DNA of 64,000 nt from WTGJ01 sp965237765 (GCA_965237765.1 OZ250157.1:1674001-1738000), one strand, 5' to 3'; numbered from the stretch's first letter, positions 8,225 through 18,761 are shown. The notes: a model not told the origin generated them from the letters alone. Numbers and translations are program-made.

Positions 8225-8238
8225 CACGTTCTGCGGGT

Positions 8239-9204
8239 ATGGGGGGAGTGGCGTTGCGGCTCGGATTCTATACCGACTATTCGGAAGAGACAGCAGCGTT
8301 TGCCGAGGAGACCGGCTTCAATTCGCTTCAACTCTCCGCTTGGCCGGATTCCGCCCTCAACCCCGATACCGTCAACCAGGAGCGGCTGGACGAAATACTT
8401 GCGGACCTGCAGCGCCGCGATCTCGAAATTTCCGCCTTGGGCTACTACCCCAACTACCTCGCGCCGAATGCCGAAGAGCGCGCCGAGTGCCGCCGCTATT
8501 TCCTCGCCGTGCTCGACCTCGCGCAACGCATGGAAGTGTCCGTTGTCAGCACCTTCGTCGGTTGTGACCCCTACCGCAGCGTCGAGGAAAATCTGGCGGA
8601 ATTTCAGAACGTCTTCCGCGAATTCTGCTCGGAAGCCGAGGAGCGTGGCTTGCGCATCGCCATCGAAAATTGCCCGATGATCGAGCCCAAAACGAATCAC
8701 TGCACCAACCTGGCCTTCAGCCCGGAAGTCTGGGAGCGCATGTTCGAGCTAGTGCCCTCGTCTGCGCTGGGCCTCGAGATGGATCCCTCGCATATGGTCT
8801 GGCTGGGCATCGATTACCTCCAGGCCATCCGCGATTTTGGTGACCGCATCTACCACGCTCATGCCAAGGATACGGAAGTCCAGCGGGATGTGCTCGCGCG
8901 GGTCGGTATCTATGGGCAGAGTTTCGGCGAGATCACCGGCTTCGGGTTGGGCTGGTGGCGCGGGCGCGCGCCAGGCTGGGGCGAAGTGGACTGGCCGGCC
9001 TACATCAGCGCGCTGATTGAGGTCGGTTACGATGGCAACATCGATATCGAGCACGAAGAAGACTTATTCGACTTCAGCGAACTAGTTGATTTCACGGAGG
9101 AAGAAACATCGGATTTCGTGAGGGCTTATAGGCGCGGGCACAAAGGCTTGCAGCTGGGTTACCAGACGCTCGCGCCATTAATCCCCGGTCATCTACGCAA
9201 ATAG
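8239..9204 (+). CDS. Sugar phosphate isomerase/epimerase (TIM barrel), copy 2
   Basis: Tandem paralogue of the preceding gene, alignable end to end with few gaps and most residues shared. It keeps the same metal-site motifs (AIENCPM, EMDPSHMVW, HAHAKDT, DIEHEE). Differences cluster in NKALM-equivalent loops and the C-terminal tail, so the two may differ in substrate. Start: the ATG at 8239 lies where copy 1 has its ribosome site. By alignment, a TTG at 8254 preceded by GGGGGGAG would match copy 1's start, so the true protein may be five residues shorter. It is followed 62 bases later by the ABC substrate-binding protein gene. Confidence 0.9.
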   Translation: MGGVALRLGFYTDYSEETAAFAEETGFNSLQLSAWPDSALNPDTVNQERLDEILADLQRRDLEISALGYYPNYLAPNAEERAECRRYFLAVLDLAQRMEVSVVSTFVGCDPYRSVEENLAEFQNVFREFCSEAEERGLRIAIENCPMIEPKTNHCTNLAFSPEVWERMFELVPSSALGLEMDPSHMVWLGIDYLQAIRDFGDRIYHAHAKDTEVQRDVLARVGIYGQSFGEITGFGLGWWRGRAPGWGEVDWPAYISALIEVGYDGNIDIEHEEDLFDFSELVDFTEEETSDFVRAYRRGHKGLQLGYQTLAPLIPGHLRK

Positions 9205-9266
9205 GAGGGAGGTGCGGGCAAGCAAAAATCAGCGGGTTTCTTTCTGTAAATCATGAGGAGGAAGAT

Positions 9267-11003
9267 ATGCGTGCGAGAATCATTGGTTTCGCATTACTGG
9301 TAGTATTCCTGGCGGTGGCGCCGGTCGTCGCACAGGATATCCGTGAGGTGCCGCGCGAAGCGACCGTCATCATCGAGAACGAATTTGGCCGCGTGGCTGT
9401 GCCCGACAATATGAACCCCTACATTGCCGGTCAGTATCTGGATTGGGGCATGTGGCAGGCGACCCAGGAAGCGCTCTTCTATCTCAATTACGAGACCGGA
9501 GAAGTGATCCCCTGGCAGGCAACGGGTTATTCCTTCAACGATGACAATACTGAAGTGACCATCAGCATCCGCGATGGCGTGAAATGGGCCGATGGCACAC
9601 CCTTAACCGCCCATGATGTCGTCTTCACCATCGAGATGCTGCAGGGCAACCCCGAGCTGCAGTATTCCTTCGACATGCAGCAATGGGTGGCGAGCATTAC
9701 CGCGGAAGATGATTCTACCGTCGTCATGAATTTGACGCGACCGAACCCACGGTTCATCATCAATTACTTCAGCGTCCGCATCTGGGATACGATCCTGATC
9801 GCGCCCCAGCACATCTGGGAAAATGTCGATCCAACCACCTTCAACAACTTCGACTTGGAGGCCGGCCTGCCCATGGGTACCGGCGCGTACCGCCTGGTGC
9901 GTTCGACGGAGACCGAGCAAGTCTACGACCGTCGCGATGACTGGTGGGCGGCCGAGACGGGCTTCCAAGCGCTACCGGCGCCGGAACGGGCCATCTGGTT
10001 GGGGGCTCCCAGCGAAGATCTGCGCGCAGCGCTGATGGCGAATGATGAGCTGGATGCCGGCTGGCTTTTTAGCCGCTCCACCTTCGAAGTGGCCCAATCG
10101 CGCAATCCCAACATTGTCGGCTGGACGGCGGATCTACCCTACGCTTACTTGGATCCATGCCCGCGATATCTGGGCCTGAACAACAAGGCCGCTCCCTTCG
10201 ATGATCGCGAAGTGCGCTGGGCCCTCAACGCCGCGATCGACCGCGACGTCCTCGTGGCCATCGCCTATGAGGGCATGACGAATGCGGCCGCCACGCTCTA
10301 TCCTACCTATGCACCGCTGCAGGCCTTCCTGGATCGCAACGCCGCGCTCTTCGAGCAATATGATGTGCTCGGCAGTGACGCCATGCTCATCGACAGCGTG
10401 ATGGAAGGTAAGGGCTACACGCGCGATAGTGATGGGCTCTGGGTCGATGGCGATGGTGAGCGCATCACCTTCACCCTCATCGCCCGCTCCAGCCAGACCG
10501 ACAAGGTCCGCATGGGCAATATCCTGGCCGAGCAGATGCGCGATGCCGGCTTCGATGCCTCCTTCCAACCGCTGGAAGACGGCATCTTCTATGCGGATGT
10601 CCCCAACGGCGCTTCACAAGCCTGGGTCACTGATCTCTGCGGCAGCGTAAGCGATCCTTATGAGACCTTCTCGCGCTTCCATAGCCGCTTCTCGGGACCG
10701 ATTGGTGAATCCGTTCCGGGTGTGAACGCCAGTCGCTTCGAGAATGCTGAATTCGACGAAATTGTAGACGCTATGGCCGTTCTCGCTGCCTCGGACGAAG
10801 GTTTTGACGAGCTGGCAGACCGAGCGCTTGAGATCTGGCTCCATGAACTGCCCGGTATACCACTGGTGCAGGCCCGCTTGCTCACGCCTTTCAACAATAC
10901 CTACTGGACCAACTGGCCCACATCGGATAACAACTACATCCAGCCAGGCCACTGGTGGGTGACTGGCGCGCTGATGCTGCACAACATTCAGCCGTCACAA
11001 TAA
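9267..11003 (+). CDS. ABC transporter substrate-binding protein, family 5 (Dpp/Opp type)
   Basis: 578-residue extracellular solute-binding protein. It has a cleavable signal peptide of ~22 residues ending VVAQ, without a lipobox cysteine. The SBP family 5 signature is present (SFNDDNTEVTISIRDGVKWADG, then LTAHDVVFTIEM), as is the C-terminal lobe motif starting WALNAAIDRD. Family members bind peptides, nickel, opines or oligosaccharides. The two sugar isomerases upstream suggest a carbohydrate ligand here; that is inference. The ATG follows a strong GAGGAGGAA ribosome site. It is the first gene of a five-gene importer cassette and is separated from the permeases by a stem-loop likely to favour higher SBP expression. 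Confidence 0.93.
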   Translation: MRARIIGFALLVVFLAVAPVVAQDIREVPREATVIIENEFGRVAVPDNMNPYIAGQYLDWGMWQATQEALFYLNYETGEVIPWQATGYSFNDDNTEVTISIRDGVKWADGTPLTAHDVVFTIEMLQGNPELQYSFDMQQWVASITAEDDSTVVMNLTRPNPRFIINYFSVRIWDTILIAPQHIWENVDPTTFNNFDLEAGLPMGTGAYRLVRSTETEQVYDRRDDWWAAETGFQALPAPERAIWLGAPSEDLRAALMANDELDAGWLFSRSTFEVAQSRNPNIVGWTADLPYAYLDPCPRYLGLNNKAAPFDDREVRWALNAAIDRDVLVAIAYEGMTNAAATLYPTYAPLQAFLDRNAALFEQYDVLGSDAMLIDSVMEGKGYTRDSDGLWVDGDGERITFTLIARSSQTDKVRMGNILAEQMRDAGFDASFQPLEDGIFYADVPNGASQAWVTDLCGSVSDPYETFSRFHSRFSGPIGESVPGVNASRFENAEFDEIVDAMAVLAASDEGFDELADRALEIWLHELPGIPLVQARLLTPFNNTYWTNWPTSDNNYIQPGHWWVTGALMLHNIQPSQ

Positions 11004-11013
11004 TCATCAAACT

Positions 11014-11046
11014 GGGGCGTATTGCTTAATTGCGTACGCCCCTTTC
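11014..11046 (+). promoter_or_regulatory. Intercistronic stem-loop between SBP and permease genes
   Basis: GGGGCGTA (11014-11021) pairs perfectly with TACGCCCC (11035-11042) around a 13-base loop, followed by TTTC. The T tract is too short for strong termination. The position between a binding-protein gene and its permeases is typical of hairpins that stabilise the upstream mRNA or terminate partially. Confidence 0.6.
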
Positions 11047-11077
11047 AAATCCTGATCACTTCACGTCGAGCTAGCGC

Positions 11078-12070
11078 ATGAATTTTCGGTATTTCGGGCG
11101 GCGCATCGCGACCTTCCTGCTGACCATCTTCATCGCCTCAACGCTGAATTTTGCGATCACGAGGCTGACACCGCAGGATCCGATCGCCGCACTGCTGGGG
11201 CGCATGGCCAGCCGCGGCCGCAGCGTGGAAAACGGCGCGGAAATCACCGCGCTGTTTCGGGAACGCCTGGGCTTGGATGACTCGCTCCCGCAACAATATC
11301 TGAATTATTTGCTCGATCTGCTGCGCGGCGATTTGGGCTATTCGCTCGCCTTATTCCCCATCAAGGCGGAGGCTGTCATCTTGAGAGCGCTGCCCTGGAC
11401 GCTGGGATTGCTCTCGGTCGCCACATTGCTGGCATTTACGATAGGCAATCTGCTAGGTGCGTTGGCGACATGGCCTCAGGTGCCGCGTGGCTTTCGCTGG
11501 TTGGTCTACCTCACCATGCCGTTCAGCGCCATTCCTTATTACTTGCTGGCCTTAGTACTGGTCTATCTATTAGCGCTGAGCTGGCCGATCTTCCCGCTCG
11601 GCGGTGCGTTAACGACGGGTAGCTCGCGTGGGCGTGACCTCGCCACCTACGCCGACCTGGCGTACCACGCGACGCTGCCGGTGCTCTCGGTGGTATTGGC
11701 GGCCGTCGGTTTTTGGGCCTTGAGCATGCGCGGCATCATGACGACGGTGCTCGGCGATGATTACCTGATTTACGCGCAGGCGCGCGGTTTGCGCTCGCGC
11801 CGTATCTTCAGCCACTATGCGATGCGCAATGCCATGTTGCCGCAGGTTACGGCGCTGGCCATCGATTTCGGGCGCCTCATCTCCGGCCAGGTGCTGGTGG
11901 AGATCATCTTCAACTATCCAGGCGTGGGTTGGGTGCTCTATAACGCGTTGCGAGCGGCTGATTTCTTCGTGATCCAGGGGGTAACGCTCTTCATGATCTT
12001 CACCGTGGCCGTGGCGACGCTGCTTTTGGATCTCTTCTACCCCTTACTCGACCCACGAATTCGCTACTGA
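11078..12070 (+). CDS. ABC transporter permease (DppB/OppB type)
   Basis: 330-residue inner-membrane permease. The N-terminal helix (FLLTIFIASTLNFAITRLTPQDP) is followed by a periplasmic stretch and about five further helices. The EAA loop is recognisable near YLIYAQARGLRSRRIFSHYAMRNA, which couples to the ATPases. The GVGWVLYNAL motif near the C-terminus is typical of DppB. It partners the DppC-like permease immediately downstream (15-base gap) and the two ATPases. Start ATG at 11078; no strong ribosome site is seen. Confidence 0.93.
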   Translation: MNFRYFGRRIATFLLTIFIASTLNFAITRLTPQDPIAALLGRMASRGRSVENGAEITALFRERLGLDDSLPQQYLNYLLDLLRGDLGYSLALFPIKAEAVILRALPWTLGLLSVATLLAFTIGNLLGALATWPQVPRGFRWLVYLTMPFSAIPYYLLALVLVYLLALSWPIFPLGGALTTGSSRGRDLATYADLAYHATLPVLSVVLAAVGFWALSMRGIMTTVLGDDYLIYAQARGLRSRRIFSHYAMRNAMLPQVTALAIDFGRLISGQVLVEIIFNYPGVGWVLYNALRAADFFVIQGVTLFMIFTVAVATLLLDLFYPLLDPRIRY

Positions 12071-12085
12071 GGGTCTGTACCACTG

Positions 12086-12925
12086 ATGAGCCTCCACCTG
12101 CGCAACTTCCTTACCCCGATTATGGCCCTTGGCCTGGCCCTGTTGGCGCTCATATTGATACCGGGAATCTTTGGGCAATTATTCACCGACCCGGATCAGC
12201 TTCGCCTGATGGCCGGCGGCATCAACGCCGCGCCAACCTGGGATCACCCGCTCGGTACGCAGTATGAAGGGCGTGATCTGCTGACTTATATCTTGGAGGG
12301 CATGCCGAACACCCTGCTCATTGGCCTGGTGGGCGGCGGTTCGGCAGTGCTGCTGGGCACCGTACTGGGCATGCTGGCCGGTTACATCGGCGGCCCCCTG
12401 GATGGCCTGATCCGCAACACCGTCGATATCGGCCTGACGATTCCGCCGCTGGCGATTCTGATCATGATCGCCGCTTCGTTTTCGTTCGTGACGCCATTGA
12501 TGATGGGCCTGGTCATCGCCGCGACCTCCTGGATGCACCCGACCCGAGTCATTCGGTCACAAGTATTGAGCCTGCGCGAGCGTGAATTCGTACTTCTCTT
12601 GCGCCTCTCCGGCGCTGCGCCCCTGCATATCATTTTCCGGGAGTTGCTGCCGAACCTGATCCCCTTCCTGGCCGCCTCCTTCGTCAATTCCGTCGCGACC
12701 GCCATCCTGGCCTCAATTGGCTTGGAAGTCTTGGGCCTCGGTTCATTTCAAACACCGACGCTCGGCAATCTGATCTATTTCGCCATCATCGGCAACGCGA
12801 TGTGGTTGGGCTTGTGGTGGTGGTGGCTACCGCCGATCCTCATCCTCATCGTGCTCTTCATGGGCTTGTTCTTCGTGAGCACCGCGCTGGACGCCATAGC
12901 CAACCCGCGCTTGGAGCAGCGATAG
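12086..12925 (+). CDS. ABC transporter permease (DppC/OppC type)
   Basis: 279-residue second permease of the importer. It shows the typical N-terminal helix, the DppC hallmark THPLGT-like segment (WDHPLGTQYEGRDLL), and an EAA loop around VIRSQVLSLREREFVLLLRLSG. Family members usually run 280-300 residues, so it is complete. Its TAG stop shares one base with the GTG start of the first ATPase gene, indicating translational coupling. Confidence 0.93.
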   Translation: MSLHLRNFLTPIMALGLALLALILIPGIFGQLFTDPDQLRLMAGGINAAPTWDHPLGTQYEGRDLLTYILEGMPNTLLIGLVGGGSAVLLGTVLGMLAGYIGGPLDGLIRNTVDIGLTIPPLAILIMIAASFSFVTPLMMGLVIAATSWMHPTRVIRSQVLSLREREFVLLLRLSGAAPLHIIFRELLPNLIPFLAASFVNSVATAILASIGLEVLGLGSFQTPTLGNLIYFAIIGNAMWLGLWWWWLPPILILIVLFMGLFFVSTALDAIANPRLEQR

Positions 12926-13872
12926 TGACAAAAACCCCATCCTCGTCGCAGGATGCCGGCACCGTGCTGAGTGTCGAAGGCCTGTGCATCCATTACAAGC
13001 TGCGCGCGACGACCATCCGCGCCGTCGACGGGGTGGATTTGGAATTGTGGGGGAACGAAGTGCTCGGCCTGGCTGGGGAGAGCGGCAGCGGCAAGAGCAC
13101 CCTGGCGCTGGGTATCTTGCGTTTGCTGCGGCCGCCTGGCCGGGTGGTTGCCGGACGCGTGCGCTTTGGCAGTTTGGATTTGCTCGAACAGAGCGAGCGT
13201 GCCTTCCGCGAGCTGCGGTGGCGCCAATTTGCCTACATCCCCCAGGGCTCGATGAGCGCGCTCAACCCGGTCATGCGGCTGCAGGGCCAGTTCGCAGATA
13301 CGTTGACGGCGCATGGCGAGCGGTTGCGGCCGGGCATCATGCGCGCGCGCTTTGAGGAATCGTTGCGGAGCGTTGGTCTGGAGGCGGACATCCTGTCGCG
13401 TTACCCGCATGAACTGAGCGGTGGCATGAGGCAACGCGTCTGCATCGCGCTGGCGCTATTGCTGGGGCCGCGCTTGATCGTCGCCGATGAGCCGACCAGC
13501 GCCCTCGATGTGATATCCCAGCGGGTCGTGTTGGAGACTCTCGCCGCTGCGCGCCGCGCCATCGGCGCTTCCATGCTCCTCATCGGCCACGATATGGCGC
13601 TGTTGGCGCAGGTTACAGACCGGTTGGGCATCATGTACGCCGGCCGCCTCGTGGAAATGAGTCGGACGGGCGCGCTCTTCGCCAACCCGCAGCATCCCTA
13701 CACACGCCACCTCATTGCCTCCATTCCCGATTTGTATGACCGGCGTCCACCACGAGGCGAAGCGATGGATAGCGCGCCGCAATGGCCGCTAGATGCGCCT
13801 ATGGTAGAGGTGGCCGCGGGCCATTTCGTGCGCCCCTGGCTCCCTAGCAAGGAGAAGCAGCCTCATGAGTGA
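12925..13872 (+). CDS. ABC transporter ATP-binding protein (DppD/OppD type)
   Basis: 315-residue ATPase. Walker A is GESGSGKST, the signature LSGGMRQRV, Walker B LIVADEPTSALD, with an H-loop histidine in LIGHDMALL. The C-terminal oligopeptide-transporter extension is short. I place the start at the GTG at 12925, which overlaps the permease stop (TAGTG). Longer in-frame starts would lie inside the permease gene and lack homology. It pairs with the following ATPase as a heterodimer driving the importer. Confidence 0.93.
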   Translation: MTKTPSSSQDAGTVLSVEGLCIHYKLRATTIRAVDGVDLELWGNEVLGLAGESGSGKSTLALGILRLLRPPGRVVAGRVRFGSLDLLEQSERAFRELRWRQFAYIPQGSMSALNPVMRLQGQFADTLTAHGERLRPGIMRARFEESLRSVGLEADILSRYPHELSGGMRQRVCIALALLLGPRLIVADEPTSALDVISQRVVLETLAAARRAIGASMLLIGHDMALLAQVTDRLGIMYAGRLVEMSRTGALFANPQHPYTRHLIASIPDLYDRRPPRGEAMDSAPQWPLDAPMVEVAAGHFVRPWLPSKEKQPHE

Positions 13873-14857
13873 CGACCTGCTCGTAATGAGTGGCGTTCAT
13901 AAAAGCTTCGGGCGCGGCTTCCGCCGGCGGGTGGCCGCTTTACAGGGAGTGGATTTGCGCGTGGGCGCGGAGGAGCCGCAAATCATCACTATCGCTGGCG
14001 AGAGCGGCAGCGGTAAATCCACTTTGGGGATGTTGGCGCTGGGCTTTCTCGATGCGGATGAAGGAGAGATACGCTATCGGGGTCAGGAGGTGGGGAGCTT
14101 GCGCGGCGGCTCCTTGCGCGAATATCGACGCTCGGTGCAGGCCATTTTCCAGAATCCCTTCGCGGCCTTCAACCCTTTCTATCCTGTCGATCATATCCTG
14201 CGACTGACGCTGCACAATTTCTCTACGACCCGCGACCGCGCCGCGAGCGAGGCGTTGATCACCGAGGCCCTGCGCGCCTTGCGCCTGGACCCCGAAGCGG
14301 TGCTGGGCAAATACCCGCATCAGCTGAGCGGTGGGCAGCTGCAACGTGTCATGCTGGCGCGTGCCTTCCTATTGCGGCCGAGCTTGATCATCGCTGACGA
14401 GCCTGTTTCCATGATTGATGCTTCCCTGCGCGCGGTCGTGCTCGCGAATATGCTCGAGCTGAAGGAGCGCTACGGCATCTCCCAGCTATACATCACGCAT
14501 GACCTTTCCACCGCCCGCCAGATTAGCGATACCATCCTGATCCTTTACCGTGGTCGAATTGTGGAAGCAGGGGCGATGGATCGAGTCCTGAATGCGCCGC
14601 AGCACCCCTACACCCAGTTGCTCATCCAGGCCATCCCCAGGCCCGACCCCACAAAGCGTTGGCAAGCGCCGCTCGATCGGCAGCGCGACGAGATGGGCGA
14701 AGCGGTGGAGGAAGCGGAAGGAGGTTGTTCCTTTTTCGCTCGTTGCCCGCTGCGGATGGAGCGCTGTCGGGAAGCCGTGCCGCCCCTTTATGAAACGGCA
14801 GCCGGCACGCGCGCCGCTTGCTATCTCTATGAACAGGAGCGCGCGCCACTGGGTTAG
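13865..14857 (+). CDS. ABC transporter ATP-binding protein (DppF/OppF type)
   Basis: 330-residue second ATPase of the importer. Walker A is GESGSGKST, the signature LSGGQLQRV, Walker B LIIADEPVSMID, H-loop TTHD-like (YITHDLSTA). The C-terminal oligo_HPY region carries the cysteines expected in this family (CSFFARCPLRMERC, then CYLY). It overlaps the upstream ATPase gene by eight bases. It is the last gene of the importer cassette; the next gene starts 55 bases later and may be co-transcribed. Confidence 0.93.
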   Translation: MSDDLLVMSGVHKSFGRGFRRRVAALQGVDLRVGAEEPQIITIAGESGSGKSTLGMLALGFLDADEGEIRYRGQEVGSLRGGSLREYRRSVQAIFQNPFAAFNPFYPVDHILRLTLHNFSTTRDRAASEALITEALRALRLDPEAVLGKYPHQLSGGQLQRVMLARAFLLRPSLIIADEPVSMIDASLRAVVLANMLELKERYGISQLYITHDLSTARQISDTILILYRGRIVEAGAMDRVLNAPQHPYTQLLIQAIPRPDPTKRWQAPLDRQRDEMGEAVEEAEGGCSFFARCPLRMERCREAVPPLYETAAGTRAACYLYEQERAPLG

Positions 14858-14912
14858 TCTCGCCTCCACGTAACTGCTACCCTAGCCGCGCCAGTAGACT
14901 CGCGAGGTCGTC

Positions 14913-17086
14913 ATGCACCAACCGCCCTACGGCCCGCCGGATGCGATGAAATCGCCGCGCTATTCCGGCCTGCGCTCTTTCATGCGCCTGCCGCATACCA
15001 CTGATCTGCGCGGCGTCGATTTCGCCATCGTCGGCGTCCCCTTCGATACGGGTGGCACCTACCGCGTCGGCGCGCGCTTTGGCCCGGAAGGCATCCGCGC
15101 CGCCTCCGTCATCCTCCGCCCCTACCACCCCGCGCAGCAGATCGCCGTATTCCCGACGCTTTCCGGCATTGATTATGGTGATTTGCCGACCGTGCCGGGC
15201 TACTTGCCGCAATCGCATAAGGCCATCGCCGCTGCCGCCGCGCCACTCTTCGCCGCTGGCGTAACGCCCATCTTCCTCGGCGGTGACCACTCCGTCTCTC
15301 TACCACTCCTGCGCGCCGCCGCCGCTAAGCACGGTCCGCTCGCCCTGCTGCATTTCGATTCTCATTCCGACCTCTGGGATAACTATTACGGTGGATGGAT
15401 ACGCATGGCACACCCTTCCGCCGCGCGCTGGAGGAAGGGCTCATCGACGCGGCGCATTCCATTCAGGTCGGGCTGCGCGGCTCGGTCTTTGACGAGAGCG
15501 ACCGCACGCTGTCGCAATCGCTTGGTTTGGCGGTCATCACCGGGCCGGAGCTGCATCGGCGCGGCATCGAAGACGCGCTGCGGCAGATTCGCGCGCGCCT
15601 CGGCGATCGCACCGTGTATCTGAGCTTTGATATCGATTTCGTCGACCCCGCCTACGCGCCCGGCACCGGCACGCCGGAGACGGATGGCTTCAGCGGCCCG
15701 CAATGCCACCAGCTGCTGCGCGGCCTGCGCGGCATTCCCTTCGTAGGCTATGACCTGGTCGAGGTGATGCCCGGTTACGATCCAGCCGGCACCACCGCCT
15801 TGCTGGCGGCCAACCTGGTTTACGAATTCATCGCCCTGACGGCCCTGCGGCGGCGCGACGAAAAGGCGGAATCCGCCGCTAGCGAAGCGGCCAGCGATGC
15901 TGATCTGCCGCAAGGGATGGAGCGCGGTGTCATCGGCCTGGGCATCGGCCATCCCTCGCCGCTGCTCCTGCCCACGCGCGAGATGCGCGCCGCCACTTTA
16001 TCCTTAGCTGATGAGCTGCTGCAGGAACCAGCGGCGGCCGGCCCCGCGCTGCAATACGGGCCGGAGGCGGGCGCTGCGGCGCTGCTGGAGCGGCTGCGGC
16101 CGCAACTGGAGGCGTGGGAGGGTTTGGATATCCCGGCGGAGCAGTTGATGATCATCGGCGGCGCCACGCAGGGCGTCGTGCTGGTCGGCACGCTCTTCGC
16201 CAGCGCTGAACGCGGCGTGCTCGTCGAATCGCCCAGCTATAGAGACGCGCTGCACATCTTCCGTGATCTGGAGCGGCCGCTGCACCCGATCCCGATGACG
16301 GCGGCCGGCATTGACGCGGACGCGCTGGCGGCGGAATGCGAACGGTTGCATCGAGAAGGGCAGCCGCCGGCCCTGCTCTACACGGTGCCCACCTTTCACA
16401 ACCCGACCGGTGTTACCGCCACGGCCGAGCGGCGCGCTGCGGTGCTCGCGTTGAGCCGCCAGTATGGATTCCGCATCGTGGAGGATGAGGTCTACCGCGA
16501 GTTGTATTACGATGGCGCCGCGCCGCCGCCGAGCTATTACGAACTGGCGCTGGAAGACAATGATGGCGAGGGGGTCATCCGCCTGGGCAGTTTCTCCAAG
16601 ACGTTGGCGCCGGGTTTGCGGCTGGGCTGGCTGCTGGGGGCGGCGAAGGATTTGGCGCGTTGCCAGGCGAGCGGTGCCTGGGAGATGGGTGGCGGCGCCA
16701 ACCCCTTCGTCGCGCAAGCCCTGGCGCGCCTGCTCGGGCAGGATGCGTGGGCGCCGCACGTGGCGCGGCTGCGGGAAGGATACCGCGCGCGGCGGGATGC
16801 GATGCTGGCGGCGCTGGTGGAACAGATGCCGGCGGAGGTGAGCTGGACGCGACCAGGCGGCGGTTTCTTCCTCTGGGTTCATTTGCCGGCGGGGGTGTGC
16901 GCCGCGGACCTACTCGAGGCGGCGCGCGCGCGGGGAGTCATCGTCTCACCCGGTGCGGATTTCTACGCCGAGCGCCCGCCCGCCGACGCGCCGGAGGCGT
17001 TGCGCCTTTCCTTCAGCCATGCCAGCGAAGACGAAATCCAACGCGGAGTCGCCGCCTTGGGGAAGGCCATCGCAGCCTTGAGCTAG
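14913..17086 (+). CDS. Agmatinase-family ureohydrolase fused to PLP aminotransferase (one frameshift)
   Basis: Two enzymes in one reading unit. The N-terminal ~310 residues are an agmatinase/arginase-family ureohydrolase with Mn-binding motifs GGDHS, DSHSD and SFDIDFVDP. After a charged linker (DEKAESAASEAASDAD) the frame runs without a stop into a class I PLP aminotransferase (MocR/2-aminoadipate type) with the lysine in SFSKTLAPGLRLGW. The frame shifts once at 15393-15395: DSHSDLWDNYYGG continues as THGTPFRRALEEG in another frame, exactly as in intact homologues, so one base is missing. The ureohydrolase would release urea from a guanidino compound and the aminotransferase could deaminate the resulting amine. 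Alternatively these are two genes, the second starting at the ATG at about 15917. Confidence 0.8.
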
Positions 17087-18761
17087 TTCAGGATCTCGAT
17101 CGTGCCCAGCGGGATGATGGCATCCTGGATTTCCTTGCCGGATTCATCGTACGCGGTGATGCGTTCCGTGTCGCTGCTACGATAAAGGCCCGTGTATAGC
17201 TGGTAGCGGCCGGCGGGCATGTCGGCGGGCAAGGTGAACTGCCAGGTTTCGCGATCGGCCAGCCCGGCATACCAGAGTCGAGTGGGTAAGCGCATTCCCA
17301 GCGGCGGCTGGTCGTGGTTCCAGAAAAAGCCGCTCTCTTCGTGGACGAAATGCAGGAATTGCGTCCAATCCTCATCGCCGTCATTCGCGGTTGACCAGGT
17401 GAAATCGACGCTCAGCGTCCCACCGACATTTGCCTGATGGGGCATTTCGGCCTTTCGTAAATCAAAACCATTCTCAAAGGTGGCGATTGCGGGGCCACTG
17501 GAGGGTTCTATTTCAGTTCGCAACACGAATTCGGTCAAGATGACCTGGCGTTCGCTCAGCAAGGGCCGGTCACTTTCAGAGACGTGGTAGTTGTGAAACT
17601 CACCATCGTCATCCTGATACCAGAGAGAGAACACGAGCCAGAGGGCGCGGTTGGGGAGGATATTGCCAATATGTGGCAACTTTTGCTCAATGCGGTAGGT
17701 ACGACCGACGACGATTTGATCCAATGGACGAAAATTCCGCTGATTGTCGTACGCGTATGTTTCTTCGCTTACTTGGTCGAGAAGATGGAGAGAAAAGCCA
17801 AAATTTTGCTGAGGTGGCCGGTTGGCTTGGTAGTAGGTATGGATGAGAATATGCTTACTCGTTCCGAGATTCAGTTGATTCCATTTGGGTAAGTCTACCC
17901 CTTGCAAGGCAATCGCAACCTCATCCACTTCTACATTTACTGGCTCAGCAAATGCTTTTAGTTCGTAAAAGGATGTCAACAATGTTATATAGCGTAAACA
18001 GATAGCAGCCAGTATGGTAAGAAGCACCAAGCGGAGACGGAAATTATGTGATTTATCCCACCCTTTTATGTGGTTACGGGAATATCTCAAAAGACCCAAC
18101 AAAATGAATAATATTCCGAAGAATTCCAACAGTTCTTCAGCGCTGTGCAGATCTATCCGTAACGATGGCAATATAACAGGGATGTTTAAACTTAATCCAT
18201 ACGTTTGATCAAAATAGTACGCCCCGATGATACTCATGAACAATCCCCATAGCAGCCAGCTCAAACTTTCACGTTCAGCCTTTTTACTATGATGGTGCAG
18301 TATCAACAAGCTGACGATTAGGAAAGTTACAAGGATGGGGTAAATTATGTCAAACAGATCGTAGAAGTATTCATGGATTTTCAATTGTTCATCTAGCGCA
18401 AACAGGAAAAAGTAAAAGCGAAGATGATCCAAAACAGACGTTTTCGATAGCTAAGTGAAGACAGCGTCACTCGAGAAGCCACGATGCTTACGGTGAACAA
18501 AAGAACCGTGGATACATTGGTTGGGATATTGTTCTCTTTGTCTAAATTCCAAGTGAAAACAATTGCATGACTGGAATAGGAAGGGTGCAACGTCAAACCG
18601 TGCATGACGAGCAGCGCCAAGATGATGACGATAAAAAACGCTGAAAACCAGTTCAGCTCAACCGGTAACTTGGGACGCAATTTCGTAAGGAACAGGCCAA
18701 CCAGCAGTAAAGCAATCAACCAGGCAAGCGCATTTCCGTTCCAGTAAGAGTTCGATAACAT
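17083..18761 (-). CDS. Polytopic membrane protein with C-terminal extracytoplasmic domain (one frameshift)
   Basis: Read as one gene: the first ~120 residues (from ATG 18761) are hydrophobic helices and continue in another frame from about 18411. An A-run at 18407-18411 appears one base short. Restoring it joins IIFAFTF to FLFALDEQLKIHEYF without a break. The rest has further helices to about residue 250, then a soluble region ending in a beta-rich domain (VDFTWSTANDGDEDW, FLHFVHEE, PAGRYQLYTGLY) such as is seen at the ends of envelope glycosyltransferase-like proteins. No catalytic motif is recognised. AT-richer than its neighbours. Its stop overlaps that of the fusion gene in CTAG. Confidence 0.65.

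Noticed and set aside
14797..14818. Possible seventh copy of the dispersed element (GCCGGCACGCGC)
   Set aside because: Only one half matches, the GCGGCCGC block is absent, and the sequence fits the normal C-terminus of the ABC ATPase.
15381..15400. Programmed ribosomal frameshift in the agmatinase part
   Set aside because: There is no slippery heptamer or nearby structure; a lost base explains it more simply and matches the other five lesions.
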